A DNA stretch of 64,000 nucleotides. Origin: Candidatus Zixiibacteriota bacterium. GTDB taxonomy: Bacteria; Zixibacteria; MSB-5A5; GN15; JACZUZ01. Made by a program: the position numbers and the translations under genes. This document shows, piece after piece, positions 9,201 to 18,528 of this stretch. A model generated the notes under the pieces. That model was not told where the DNA came from, ran no database searches, and saw only the letters and a list, made by a program, of their open reading frames with translations. Numbering within the stretch: the first letter of the stretch is position 1; each line of letters begins with the position of its first letter. The DNA is taken from positions 124,001 to 188,000 of the forward strand of contig JAJRPJ010000012.1 of NCBI GenBank assembly GCA_024280835.1. Direction: 5' to 3'.

Positions 9201-10664
9201 GCGGGCGATTCTGTCACGCAGTGTATTACGGGAAATCCCTAAAGCTTCGGATGTCTTGACTTGGTTAGATCCATAGAGTTTCAAGGCCGAAGAGATAAGC
9301 GATCTCTCCATTGAGGAGTGGATTGAATTATAGATATTACCCTCATTAGCAGCCACCAATTTCGGCAAAAGCTGCCCAATGACACCATTGAACACCTCAA
9401 GCTGATCGGCCTCAAGAACCTCGGGGTCATTCTCAAGCGCCACAGAGCTCTCAGCATTAATCGGCAAGTCCTCGATATGGATTTCATCACCTTTGGCCAT
9501 AACTAGAGCTGTGTGAATATTATTCTCCAACTCACGCACATTCCCTGGCCAACTATAATTATTCAACAACTCTTGAGCCTTGGAATCAATCGTCGGCACA
9601 GGACGATTCATCTCACGGGCAAACTTCGTTAGGAAATGCTCAGTCAATAACTGGACATCACCTTTTCTCTCACGAAGAGGTGGCATGTAAATAGAAACAA
9701 TCTTCAAGCGATAAAATAGGTCAACCCTAAAGGCGCCTTCCTTCATCACCTGCACAAGCGACTTACTTGTAGCCGCAATAATTCTTGCATCAGATGTAAT
9801 CTTTTCAGCGCCACCGACACGCTCAAAACTAGACTGTTCAATTGAACGCAATAATTTCGCCTGTAACATTAGCGAAAGATCGGCCACTTCATCGAAGAAT
9901 AATGTCCCATGATCCGCCTGCTCTAGCTTTCCTAAGCGTTTGTAATAAGCGCCAGTAAAAGCCCCCTTTTCGTGACCAAATATCTCAGACTCAAGTAGAG
10001 TGTCGGCCAATGAAGAACAGTTCGCTGTCAAAAATGGCCCGACTCTACGGGAGGAGTTACGATGAATCGCCCGAGCGATTAGTTCTTTACCTGTCCCTGG
10101 TTCACCAAATATCAATGTCGGAGCGTCGGTCCGCGCTATATGACCAACTAACTTGGCAATCTCGACAATCTCAGGTGAGCAACCCACAATTTCATCAAAA
10201 CCAGAATCTGCATCCTGATTCTTAGAGCTAGCATTGTCTCTCGGCGGTGTTTTTCTCGCAATTGATGGCGCGCTGACGGTAGCCGTCGAACCGTCACTAC
10301 GAGTAACTCCGCAAGCCCGATTTACAGCTCCAATCAAACGATCTATTTCGAAAGGCTTGGTCAAATATTCAAAAGCGCCTTCACGCATAGCTTCAATCGC
10401 ATTCTCTGTGGAAACGTCACCAGAGATAATAATAATCGGTAATTTGTCGTGATCTTTATGAATGCGCTTAAGTAAATCCAAGCCAGACATCGAAGGCAAA
10501 TTGACATCCAACATCAAGACATCAACGTCCTTGCGAACCTTGAGCATAGTCTCAACGCTTGTGCCGTCCTCGACATGGGTGAAACGAAAACGCCCATTGT
10601 CAAAGAGCCCCATTATCGAATGGGAAACTTCACGATCATCATCAACAAGAAGAATGTTTTTCAT
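9186..10664 (-). CDS. sigma-54-dependent response regulator, NtrC type
   Basis: The predicted product has 492 residues. A receiver domain (about 1-120) carries acidic DDD at 8-10, phosphoacceptor Asp53 in MLDVNLPSMSG and Lys in TKPF. A AAA+ domain follows with Walker A GEPGTGKE, the sigma-54 contact loop GAFTGA and Walker B LFFDE. A C-terminal Fis-type helix-turn-helix ends the protein (TSEALGISRNTLRDRI). Phosphorylation would drive ATP-dependent opening of sigma-54 promoters. A GTG five codons upstream keeps the frame open; the ATG at 10664 is preferred because it begins the receiver directly, with GAGTGG about 11 nt upstream. No histidine kinase is adjacent. PEP-CTERM systems often use such regulators (PrsR), but a link to the gene at 52507 is a guess. 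Confidence 0.93.
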   Translation of the reverse strand: MKNILLVDDDREVSHSIMGLFDNGRFRFTHVEDGTSVETMLKVRKDVDVLMLDVNLPSMSGLDLLKRIHKDHDKLPIIIISGDVSTENAIEAMREGAFEYLTKPFEIDRLIGAVNRACGVTRSDGSTATVSAPSIARKTPPRDNASSKNQDADSGFDEIVGCSPEIVEIAKLVGHIARTDAPTLIFGEPGTGKELIARAIHRNSSRRVGPFLTANCSSLADTLLESEIFGHEKGAFTGAYYKRLGKLEQADHGTLFFDEVADLSLMLQAKLLRSIEQSSFERVGGAEKITSDARIIAATSKSLVQVMKEGAFRVDLFYRLKIVSIYMPPLRERKGDVQLLTEHFLTKFAREMNRPVPTIDSKAQELLNNYSWPGNVRELENNIHTALVMAKGDEIHIEDLPINAESSVALENDPEVLEADQLEVFNGVIGQLLPKLVAANEGNIYNSIHSSMERSLISSALKLYGSNQVKTSEALGISRNTLRDRIARYNLY

Positions 10665-10989
10665 CTGGGCGTATTCCACTCAAAGCAACAATTATATGTG
10701 AACTGTCACTACAAACTGTTTATAACAACTATTTCATCTCTCTACTCTCCTCTATCGGCTAACAAGTCAGGAACTCTTAGCTCTTCCTCCTATGAAAAAC
10801 TGTAAAATCACAACTAATCTAAACCCATATGTTGATTATCTAGCTCCATCAGAAACAATAGACAAAGCGCTCGGAATTTCTGTTCCGCATTGAATCAAAC
10901 GTGTCGCCAAGAGCTCAGGCAGACAATTGAAACAATTTTAGATTTTGTGGGAGGAATTTTGCCAATAAACTAGGGTGATTCGCGAAATA
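10665..10989. other. Intergenic region upstream of the response regulator
   Basis: About 325 nt between two minus-strand genes. I see no ORF with coding character, no tRNA and no clear hairpin with a T run. It presumably carries the promoter of the response regulator. Confidence 0.5.
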
Positions 10990-11886
10990 CTAATGATTTT
11001 CGTCGAGAATCAATTTGGCCGCCGCGCCTGCGTAAAACAAATTGACCAGCATATTCCCGACAATCAATCCACCGAGAAGATAGGCCATTAGCTCAGGTTG
11101 CAGTTTGGCGGCAAACCCAGCGCTAGGAGACACTGCCCAAGTCAATGGATAGACCAGCAAGAATGACGGCAAGAGAACAATGAAGACTGAGATAAAAGGA
11201 TACATTCTAAACAGTTGCACCGAGCGCTTTAATGCGCCTGCGATAGATGGTGAATTATGCTTTGAATCTACACCAACACCAAACAATGGAAACGCATAAA
11301 CAAAAGGCGCTATCAGAATATTTGTCATTGTGAATAGTCCAATATCAAAAATCTGTGCTCGTCTTGGTGAAGCGTACAGCCATGTTTCAAATAGACTTGG
11401 CAGGCTATACGCAATAGAAACAATCAACAAATAGATCACAAACCACACAAAGACAATTCTCAGCCAAGTGACAAAATCCAAGTGCGGCAGAAGCGCAACT
11501 TCAGAGCTTCCAGTTCGCGCGAAAGAACGTCTCGCAAAAGCTCGCGCGGCCAGCATAATCGTCAGACCTTCCAAAAGTAAGGTCACAGGCAACTTGGCCC
11601 ACTCAAACTGTATCGCCAATAATCGAAAATGCGCTGGGTAATGAGAAAATTGCTCAGAAAAATCCGGACTGATTCCTAGCCCAGATGTCATAGAACCAAC
11701 CGTTTTCAAGAAAGGATTAAAGATAGCGTACAAAGCAGGCTCGGTATAGTTAACCAGACCAATTAGTACTATGACACTACAGCCTGCCAGCAGTAGTAAT
11801 GGCCACCAAACGCCAAGTGAAAAAATATTCTTGAAAATGAACCGATACAAATCGGCAAACTTATTGAGTGAACGTAAGAATGGCAT
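10990..11886 (-). CDS. hypothetical polytopic membrane protein
   Basis: I do not recognise the family. The 298-residue product has about six hydrophobic segments: residues of about 22-48, 95-115, 140-165, 180-205, 225-250 and 265-290. It begins with a short amphipathic cytoplasmic stretch (LNKFADLYRFIFKNIFSLG). The layout resembles bacterial DUF-type membrane proteins of the YciC/glycerophosphoryl-diester-phosphodiesterase membrane-domain kind, but no motif settles this. The stop of the FN3 lipoprotein gene lies 65 nt upstream on the same strand, so co-transcription is plausible. Confidence 0.7.
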   Translation of the reverse strand: MPFLRSLNKFADLYRFIFKNIFSLGVWWPLLLLAGCSVIVLIGLVNYTEPALYAIFNPFLKTVGSMTSGLGISPDFSEQFSHYPAHFRLLAIQFEWAKLPVTLLLEGLTIMLAARAFARRSFARTGSSEVALLPHLDFVTWLRIVFVWFVIYLLIVSIAYSLPSLFETWLYASPRRAQIFDIGLFTMTNILIAPFVYAFPLFGVGVDSKHNSPSIAGALKRSVQLFRMYPFISVFIVLLPSFLLVYPLTWAVSPSAGFAAKLQPELMAYLLGGLIVGNMLVNLFYAGAAAKLILDENH

Positions 11887-11951
11887 GTTAGCTCTTCAGT
11901 GTTTATTCGATACTCGAAACAATCAGTTACACAAGATAGTTCGGCCTATCA

Positions 11952-13568
11952 TCAGGGTGACATTTGGACACTATCAGAAACTGCGGTAAGCCCTTGTTTA
12001 TCTGTCACCACAATCCAATAATACCGAGTAGCAACAAGAATTGAAGGGTCCTGATATGACGAAACATTCTGCGAATTGATTACTGCAATACTACTCGAAA
12101 GAGCAAACGAAGAAGAGGCGCCCTTATGAACTTGGTATGATGCGAAATCATCGGCGCTACTAACTTCCCATGTCAATTGCACAGAGCTCAATGTATCAAG
12201 TACACCGCTCAAGAGAACCGAAGCTGGAGCGACATTGACCAATGTCTTGGCGCTAACCGTATTTGATGACGCGGACAAATTGGTCACATCGTAGACAAAA
12301 ATTCTATAGTAATAATTTTGATTATCATCAAGATTGTCATCGGTGAAAACCGTCGAGCCAGATGATGTCACAGTTGTCACCAAATCATCATTCTCAGTAA
12401 CTGCGGCGCCTGTACTGCGAAACAAACGATAACTCGAGAAATCTGCAGCCGACGATTGTGTCCACTCTACTCGAATAGCCGACTGCGAAAGAGCCAAGGC
12501 CGAAACAATCACTGGACTCGGAGGGTTAGCAATAGAAATCAAGGATGTATCAACCACAGAAAGCGCATTGTTACCTGCTGCATCAGTAAAGTTTCCGATT
12601 ATCTGCTGATTGTTGACTTCAACTGTCCCCTGCATGACAAACCGACGAACATAAATCCCGTCATCGGCAGTAGCGTCAGGACTAACACCATCATCCAATA
12701 ACGTCAAAGTTTGTGCGCCAAAACTCACACTTGCAGTACCACCAGACTCTCCTCCATCGATCAGAAAATCAACAGTGTCTCCAGTGGTGAATGTCATTCC
12801 CTCAGGGGAATGACTTAGAGCAGAGATAGCCGCCCGCGTATCAAGAATTATGCTATCGATAAGTATTCTATCAAGGGATGAGCCATCGGCAAGCTCCAAT
12901 TGAGCATAGACAGTCTTGCTACCATCGCCAGCATCTAGAGTAAAGTTCTTTAACCCTGCAAACCCTTCCCATGGAGCATCCGCAAATGTTGAATCTTCAG
13001 AGATTCTAACAGCTGTCGCACCTGCTGGCGTAAAGAAGCTAATTGTTACTGAAGTGGTACGGGTAAACTCATCTCCATTGCGAATCGACATATTGAACAA
13101 TCCGACAACAGCCGAAGAAGCTAGAGATTTCTCACCTTCAAAACCCGACAGACTAATAGAAGCCACTCGCACAGAATATGCTTTACCGTTTACAAGCCCA
13201 CTCAAAGTATCAACCATATTAGCGCTAAATTCAGCTAAGACATAGTCCCCATTTGGGCCATTATCCGAAAGGTAAATCCGAAAGCCGTTAACTGCGCTAG
13301 TATCTGACACAGTCCAAGTCACAATCATTCCATTATCAACTAACATCAGTGCCACTGATGTCGGCACAGGAGGCGAATCTGGAATTGAATCAGTCGGCGA
13401 CTGACTATCAAAAGTTCTCGAACAAGACATAGCCAACAACGTCAAAACAACTGCGCCCCCAAAGCCAAAACCTCTAGAGAGACGTACAAGCTTGGTGAAC
13501 TTATTTTTTGGCGACACTAAACGCCCATTGAATCGTAGATTCACTTCAAACACTCCATTTGTTTTCAT
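11952..13568 (-). CDS. Lipoprotein with fibronectin type III domains
   Basis: This is a 538-residue surface or periplasmic lipoprotein. A long N-terminus precedes a hydrophobic segment ending in the lipobox LAMSC (Cys near 49). At least three FN3 domains follow, at about 65-155, 345-440 and 445-535, with typical strands such as YYYRIFVYDVTNLSASSN and TRYYWIVVTDKQG. The middle part (about 250-340) holds an Ig/CARDB-like strand-rich segment (FLIDGGESGG, DDGVSPDATADDGIY). Such domains mediate binding of proteins or polysaccharides rather than catalysis. The start is uncertain: the 48-residue signal is long, and an internal start would leave a shorter one. Confidence 0.8.
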   Translation of the reverse strand: MKTNGVFEVNLRFNGRLVSPKNKFTKLVRLSRGFGFGGAVVLTLLAMSCSRTFDSQSPTDSIPDSPPVPTSVALMLVDNGMIVTWTVSDTSAVNGFRIYLSDNGPNGDYVLAEFSANMVDTLSGLVNGKAYSVRVASISLSGFEGEKSLASSAVVGLFNMSIRNGDEFTRTTSVTISFFTPAGATAVRISEDSTFADAPWEGFAGLKNFTLDAGDGSKTVYAQLELADGSSLDRILIDSIILDTRAAISALSHSPEGMTFTTGDTVDFLIDGGESGGTASVSFGAQTLTLLDDGVSPDATADDGIYVRRFVMQGTVEVNNQQIIGNFTDAAGNNALSVVDTSLISIANPPSPVIVSALALSQSAIRVEWTQSSAADFSSYRLFRSTGAAVTENDDLVTTVTSSGSTVFTDDNLDDNQNYYYRIFVYDVTNLSASSNTVSAKTLVNVAPASVLLSGVLDTLSSVQLTWEVSSADDFASYQVHKGASSSFALSSSIAVINSQNVSSYQDPSILVATRYYWIVVTDKQGLTAVSDSVQMSP

Positions 13569-13657
13569 TCTTCTTCAGAACCGAACATCAAAGCTACAAC
13601 AGTCCCGAAATATTGGCATTTTGGCACTCAACTGATAGCAAGCGCCTTCACGCTAAT

Positions 13658-14485
13658 CTAAAAGCTAAAACTGGCCTTCAGCCCTGCATAGCCTTTGATA
13701 AAATCACTCTCAGGCGTAATTACGATCTTTCTTGTTGTAACCTGTCCATTGGAATTCGGGAAAAAGAACAAAGCATCCAAAAAACTAATCGTCCAGACAG
13801 CAATGGCGCCGCCAAACGCCGCACGGCGCGTAGACTCGGCGTCATGTGCATCTGCTTGAGCTAGCTCAACTTGCCTAAACAAAACCGACAGATTCTCTAT
13901 TGACCCACTCCCTACAGCATTCAAGTATGAATCATTGACAATATCAAAATTGTCTCGTTTGTCTTGGTAATCAATTTCTGCGAAGACAACAGCAGCGCCA
14001 GCGCTCAATGCCAAAACTGTCATCACACCACCCTTGGTCTTTTGACCTGAGTAAAACTGCCCCCAGCCTGGCAAGAGTAAAGAACGAATCGCAGCTTTGC
14101 CACGAGTCTTGGGATCAAGTCGCACATCAACCTGCTCTACTCTGTCACCACTGATTACAATAGTTGTACTATAGGTCTCGTATCCAGTCTTTGAGACTTT
14201 AAGCTTATATCTTCCAGGAATACCTTGCGAAAAATAGACTGGAGATAAACCAGCGAGTTCTGCCACGCCTTTCAACTCTACCAAAGCCCCTTCTGGGTTA
14301 CTGGTCACCGTTAAGCCAGGAACTGTCACATTGCTCGTTGACTCACTAGCCTTTTTCGTCGTGTCCTGTCCAATCGCTGGGGCGGAGCCTATAGTCAAGC
14401 CCCAAAACATTATAGCAGCAATCAAAATCACCCTGCCACTAGAGCTTACCTGTAGGTTTCTATTTGGAATAAATCTGAAATCCAT
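13658..14485 (-). CDS. PEGA-domain protein with DUF5683-like membrane region
   Basis: The 275-residue product has an N-terminal signal or anchor helix (VILIAAIMFWGL). A PEGA domain follows (about 55-125): VTSNPEGALVELKG, PGRYKLKVSKTGYETY and a DVRLDP end. PEGA domains are extracytoplasmic binding modules often found with surface proteins and kinases. The C-terminal half (LLPGWGQFYSGQKTKGG and two hydrophobic segments) matches the DUF5683 membrane module. It lies 89 nt upstream of the FN3 lipoprotein gene in the same direction, so the two may be co-expressed envelope proteins. Function is unknown. Confidence 0.8.
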   Translation of the reverse strand: MDFRFIPNRNLQVSSSGRVILIAAIMFWGLTIGSAPAIGQDTTKKASESTSNVTVPGLTVTSNPEGALVELKGVAELAGLSPVYFSQGIPGRYKLKVSKTGYETYSTTIVISGDRVEQVDVRLDPKTRGKAAIRSLLLPGWGQFYSGQKTKGGVMTVLALSAGAAVVFAEIDYQDKRDNFDIVNDSYLNAVGSGSIENLSVLFRQVELAQADAHDAESTRRAAFGGAIAVWTISFLDALFFFPNSNGQVTTRKIVITPESDFIKGYAGLKASFSF

Positions 14486-14819
14486 TCTAGGTTCATCCTC
14501 TGAAATTCATAAGAAAATACGTCTTCTAAATATTAGCGAATAATCCATCCCTGCGTAAGAGTCGGACACCGCCATCTGCTTGGTAACAGTAATCAGGTCA
14601 AGCGCTAAACACAAGATAGAAAATGCGCATCGACCCTACAAAATGTCGTTTCTTCATAAGGAGTTATTCGCACTTATTTAAGGCCGAAAGAATCAGAAAC
14701 AGCACGTTTCAGATTAAGTATATAGTTTAGTTTTGTTCATGGAGCCGCTAAGCGGCGATTTGAGGCAAACAAAAATGCTAACAGGCTTGGGGTTGGTGAT
14801 CCAGACAATCAAGATTCGA
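14486..14819. other. Intergenic region with a 13-bp palindrome
   Basis: 334 nt between two minus-strand genes. The only structure I see is GCCGCTAAGCGGC near 14744-14756, a 5-bp stem with a 3-nt loop and no T run, downstream of nothing obvious. No coding signal. Confidence 0.45.
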
Positions 14820-15797
14820 CTAATTGGCGCCGTCGCCTGTCAATACGACCTTAATGGTGCGTATTAGAATCTTGATATCGGACATCAAAGACCAGTTATC
14901 AATGTAACGTAGGTCAGTCTTAATTTTGTTGACCACCGAATTGACAGAAGTGTCATAGCCGTTTTCAACCTGCGCCAATCCAGTCAGGCCTGGTTTAACT
15001 GTCAAACGTCTGCGGTAATTCGGCACTTCATCGGCCAAACTCTTAACAAACACTGGTCTCTCAGGACGAGGACCGACCAGAGACATTTCTCCTCTGAGAA
15101 CATTAATCAGCTGAGGCACTTCATCGAGACGACACTTCCGCAAAAACCTTCCAAGTCGAGTAATTCTCGGGTCACCCTTTGTCGCCCAAACCGGACCACA
15201 ATCCTTCTCGGCATCCACAACCATGGTTCTAAACTTGATAACCTTGAATGGGCGGCCTAGGACATCCTCGCGACGACGATCGCGACGACGATTAGAGTTA
15301 TCGACAGCCACATTATAGGCTCGACGTGATCTGCTACGTTTGTTCTTCCCTACACGAACCTGCGTATAGAACACTGGCCCACGACTGTTCAGCTTAATGA
15401 GAATCGGTATGATGATGAAAATAGGAGTAGCCAAAACCAATCCGACAACACTTCCGACAATATCCAGAAAACGTTTGAACAGCCTCTCGAACGACAAACG
15501 AATATCCGATGTTGAAGCAATTGAACTCGGAATAACAAATGTGTAAGCATGAGTTACAACCAGAAACAATGGCCCTAAAATAAACTCACTCAAAAACCAA
15601 GCCACTGACGAACTAGAGCGGCGCGCATCGCCGGAGCGTTCGGGCGCGTGATAGACACCAACATCAAGAGAAACATCATTTAAAGACAGTGGATAGGATG
15701 CCTTTTCGCTTGAACTCTTCAAAGTAGTCGCTGGATTTGGAGCGCGCAGATTCAACTTTCGCGCGGTATTGTCTTTTCTATTCATAGATTCTCTCAT
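14820..15797 (-). CDS. Initiating sugar-phosphate transferase for exopolysaccharide
   Basis: This belongs to the bacterial sugar transferase (WcaJ/PglC/EpsE) family, which moves a sugar phosphate from a nucleotide sugar onto undecaprenyl phosphate at the inner membrane, the first step of polysaccharide repeat assembly. Seen are one membrane segment near 100-150, the KRFLDIVGS start of the catalytic part, KFRTM, the DPRITRLGRFLRK segment, DEVPQL and GEMSLVGPRPE, then GLTGLAQV. The catalytic Asp-Glu pair is the DE of LDEVPQL. An Arg/Asn-rich insert (about 160-180) is unusual. The start could be 15797 or the second Met at 15785. It is isolated from other polysaccharide genes. PEP-CTERM/exosortase genomes commonly carry such transferases. 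Confidence 0.92.
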   Translation of the reverse strand: MRESMNRKDNTARKLNLRAPNPATTLKSSSEKASYPLSLNDVSLDVGVYHAPERSGDARRSSSSVAWFLSEFILGPLFLVVTHAYTFVIPSSIASTSDIRLSFERLFKRFLDIVGSVVGLVLATPIFIIIPILIKLNSRGPVFYTQVRVGKNKRSRSRRAYNVAVDNSNRRRDRRREDVLGRPFKVIKFRTMVVDAEKDCGPVWATKGDPRITRLGRFLRKCRLDEVPQLINVLRGEMSLVGPRPERPVFVKSLADEVPNYRRRLTVKPGLTGLAQVENGYDTSVNSVVNKIKTDLRYIDNWSLMSDIKILIRTIKVVLTGDGAN

Positions 15798-16209
15798 AAA
15801 TCAGCTTTGTCGTTGCGTGTCTAAAAAGTTCACTCTCTACTGACATGAAACTGAATTCGTAATTCTTACCCTTCGACAGCTTATCAAGCAAGAGACCTGC
15901 CGAAAAGAGTACTCATTTTAAGAAATTCACCGAAAAAAATACTTTTTAGGCGTACGATCTCTGTCTGGTTCACAAACGAACTACACAAAAGCCGACTCTC
16001 TATCGCAATGCTAAGCTACAATGTAGATTTAGTCAAGGATTATTGTAACTCATTTCGGTTTCTTTTTGAGAAAAAACAGCATATTGAACAAAGCGCCCCC
16101 TTTGGGGGCGCTTTGTCTGCAACCCATTGCACACTTGCAATTTAACAGCAATCAAATATGTCCTATTAAGACGTGAACAAACTAGAAGTAACTTGAATTA
16201 CGACTGGGG
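15798..16209. other. Intergenic region with imperfect 30-nt direct repeat and terminator
   Basis: 412 nt without a gene. It holds the hairpin at 16088-16116. It also holds a loose direct repeat: CCGAAAAGAGTACTCATTTT near 15900 is echoed by CCGAAAAAAATACTTTTTAG near 15930. Otherwise nothing coding is seen. Confidence 0.5.
16088..16116 (-). terminator. Strong hairpin, likely terminator of the PorV-like gene
   Basis: A perfect 13-bp stem (ACAAAGCGCCCCC at 16088-16100 pairing with 16104-16116) with a 3-nt loop lies about 95 nt after the stop of the minus-strand gene at 16210. On the minus strand it is followed, after about 13 nt, by a T-rich stretch. Confidence 0.75.
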
Positions 16210-17208
16210 CTACTTGCCAAAACTAACACTAAAAGAGAACCTGTGAATCGCCTCTGCATTTAGATTTTCAGCTGGTGAGAACGCATAGTCGATTTGATAG
16301 TTATTTAGTCGTATGCCAGCGCCAAATGCGGCTCCTGAACCGAAATCTCTCTCATCCTTTGAAGGGAAAAAGCTGTACCCACCTCGTAAGAAGTACGTAC
16401 CCTGAAAACTATACTCGACTCCACTTCTAACTACCATTTCACCATTGAACGGCATCTCAACATCCACAGCGCCTGTAGCAGAGCTACCAAAAGGAGTGAC
16501 AGCTACACCCAAGCGAGCCGAAGCTGGCAATGCGTCGCTTTCTTGAAGAAAGGTCATCTTCTGGCCAATATTATTCACCGAAGCTCCAAAACGAACAGAA
16601 TTTACATTCAACAAAGCGCCAGCATCAAAAGCCACCGCAGAAGCAGAAACACTCTCACCCAACGATTGGCGAATAATCTTAACTGTACCACCAAAACCCA
16701 AATTGTCAGTCATTTGTAAACCAAGTGAGACTGAACCAGCAAAATCGTAAACACTCAAATCAGCTGTCGCGACATTATCCGATGAATAGCCGGCTATCGT
16801 TCCGTAATTGACATAGGTCAGATTTCCGCCAAAAGTCACACGATCATTGACAGGAGCCAAAATAGCGACATTCTCGATATTCACATCCTGCAACCATGAG
16901 AAGTGAGAAAACATAATCTGAGCTTGGGAGCGTCCTGCCAGTCCAGCAGGATTCCAATGTGCCGCGGAGCCATTGTCTGCAATAGCGGTAAATGCACCAC
17001 CAATACCAGCGCTTCGTGCGTCGGTGCCGACTTTCAAGAAGCTCGCAGCCGTACTCCCACCTGAATACTGGGCCTGAACGCTCTGTGTAGCAGAAAAGAA
17101 GACAACCACTAGCAATGCCAGAATCGGCAAAAATAGTGTCGCTCCTTTCGCCCCACTCATCATATCAGATTTGCTCTTCGTCATATATATCTGGTAAAAT
17201 CTCTTCAT
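16210..17208 (-). CDS. PorV/PorQ-like outer-membrane protein
   Basis: The 332-residue product has a signal peptide (about 1-48, cleavage near VQA-QYSGG) and the PorV/UPF0164 N-terminal pattern: FLKVGTDARSAGIGGAFTAIA and HWNPAGL, then a 14-strand FadL-like barrel (FGGNLTYVNYG, YFLRGGYSFFPS) ending FSFSVSFGK. PorV is an outer-membrane shuttle of type IX secretion in Bacteroidota, and in other FCB phyla the family occurs without the full system. The ATG at 17208 has GGGAGAG six nt upstream, so the 12 extra upstream codons are not used. No other type IX genes are in the window, so a T9SS role is unproven. Confidence 0.85.
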   Translation of the reverse strand: MKRFYQIYMTKSKSDMMSGAKGATLFLPILALLVVVFFSATQSVQAQYSGGSTAASFLKVGTDARSAGIGGAFTAIADNGSAAHWNPAGLAGRSQAQIMFSHFSWLQDVNIENVAILAPVNDRVTFGGNLTYVNYGTIAGYSSDNVATADLSVYDFAGSVSLGLQMTDNLGFGGTVKIIRQSLGESVSASAVAFDAGALLNVNSVRFGASVNNIGQKMTFLQESDALPASARLGVAVTPFGSSATGAVDVEMPFNGEMVVRSGVEYSFQGTYFLRGGYSFFPSKDERDFGSGAAFGAGIRLNNYQIDYAFSPAENLNAEAIHRFSFSVSFGK

Positions 17209-18290
17209 GCTATTCTCTCCCACGTTAGTTGATCCCATTACCACGTTTCATATTGGCAATAGGAGCGCCCGTGTGGGTTGATTGTTAGGTCAAGACAGCC
17301 ACAATTGGCTTGAAGCTAACAACAACAACTCTACCTATCTTGTTATCAATAGGACCTTTAGACTTGTATTTCGACTGTCTTTTCATAATGAATCGCAACA
17401 ATACATTTCTTTCATATCAGGCTGGACATGAGATTTCATCGTTCAACTTTCAGCCAGCTAGCAGAGTCTCTAGACTCTCTCAATCCCATTAACATCAAGC
17501 CAGACAATAGATTGACCCAAACTAGGCGATTCTTGAACAGCTCTTTCCTTCGGCGCCCAAGTTATTAGCAGGTAACCTTCAGAAGTATGGGGACATTCCC
17601 CAGACACATGGAATTGAACCAACATTTGTAACCTACAGTCAAGATTAAAGTTACCCAATCGTCATTTATTACCGCATCCTAAACCCTTATTAGCTCATCA
17701 ATTGTCTGCATGTACTCATTACAACCCTCAATTGGGCGATAATAGGACATCTGACTGCGGTAACATCCTCATACTTCATGCCACAAGAGTATGAGCTGAA
17801 AGACACGACCTAGTCCCGCCAGCCCCTAACATCATTAGCGGACAATTGACCTTCAACCTTTAGGGGATTTGGCCAATAAAGCGCTCACTATTTGAGCAGC
17901 AAAACACCCACAAATAGCCAGACAGCTCCAGATTCGCCTAGGCGAACTTGATGTTACCAGACCCTAGTGCGAATTCACAAACTCAGAGACAGCTACAGAT
18001 TATCTCCAGAAGTCAACTCCCAACACGGTGATATCAAAAAAAACGATTTATTAAATCAATGTAATAAATGGCAAAGAAAGTAATATTAGTAAGTATGGTA
18101 GTTCTTGCGAACCACCTCAAAGCGCTCATGCAGTCAACAATTCAGCAAAACAACCGCAAAACACTTCGGCCAAAAAAATCTTTTTACAGGAGACCACATA
18201 AAGCGAATGGTGAGTAAGTTAGCGAAGAGATTCAGTCATATAACCTATATAACTAAATTCAAAATTCAGCGCTTCAGGTAATCATCTCTG

Positions 18291-18375
18291 TATTTTGGTT
18301 GAAGCAGTATTCAGTTTGAAGCAATATTTTGTTTGAAGCAATATTGCTCATGAACCAATACTGCTCTTAAGGCAA
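18291..18375. repeat. Five imperfect 17-nt tandem repeats
   Basis: Consecutive 17-nt units are TATTTTGGTTGAAGCAG, TATTCAGTTTGAAGCAA, TATTTTGTTTGAAGCAA, TATTGCTCATGAACCAA and TACTGCTCTTAAGGCAA. Each begins TA and ends CAA or CAG. There are no spacers, so this is a minisatellite and not a CRISPR array. Confidence 0.85.
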
Positions 18376-18495
18376 TGATTTCTGCTAAGGTAAAGTTTCC
18401 TTTCAATTGTTGTTTGCTTTGTCCCTTCCTTGATCTAGAGCTAATTAAAGCCCCTTCGCAAATAACTTCAACAAAAAAGTTCCATCTCCATGCTT

Positions 18496-18525
18496 CATTT
18501 CAAGCGATGTCATTTCAAACTATGT
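18496..18525. repeat. 15-nt tandem repeat at the 3' end of the M48 gene
   Basis: CATTTCAAGCGATGT (18496-18510) is followed by CATTTCAAACTATGT (18511-18525). A decayed third copy overlaps the stop of the protease gene at 18529-18531. Confidence 0.7.
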
Positions 18526-18528
18526 CAG

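Larger units (their letters stand above)
17209..18528. other. Long non-coding region with tandem repeats
   Basis: About 1.3 kb between two minus-strand genes with no convincing CDS. A 62-codon frame at 17470-17658 has no family signal and no ribosome site. Visible structure: a small inverted repeat (GGGGACATTCCCC near 17589), the five-unit 17-nt array at 18291-18375 and the 15-nt repeat at 18496-18525. The left part should carry the promoter of the PorV-like gene. Confidence 0.5.

Noticed and set aside
17470-17658. 62-codon minus-strand frame in the long spacer
   Set aside because: No ribosome site, no family similarity, ordinary chance length.
18291-18375. Possible CRISPR array
   Set aside because: Units are contiguous with no spacers, and unit length is too short for a CRISPR repeat.
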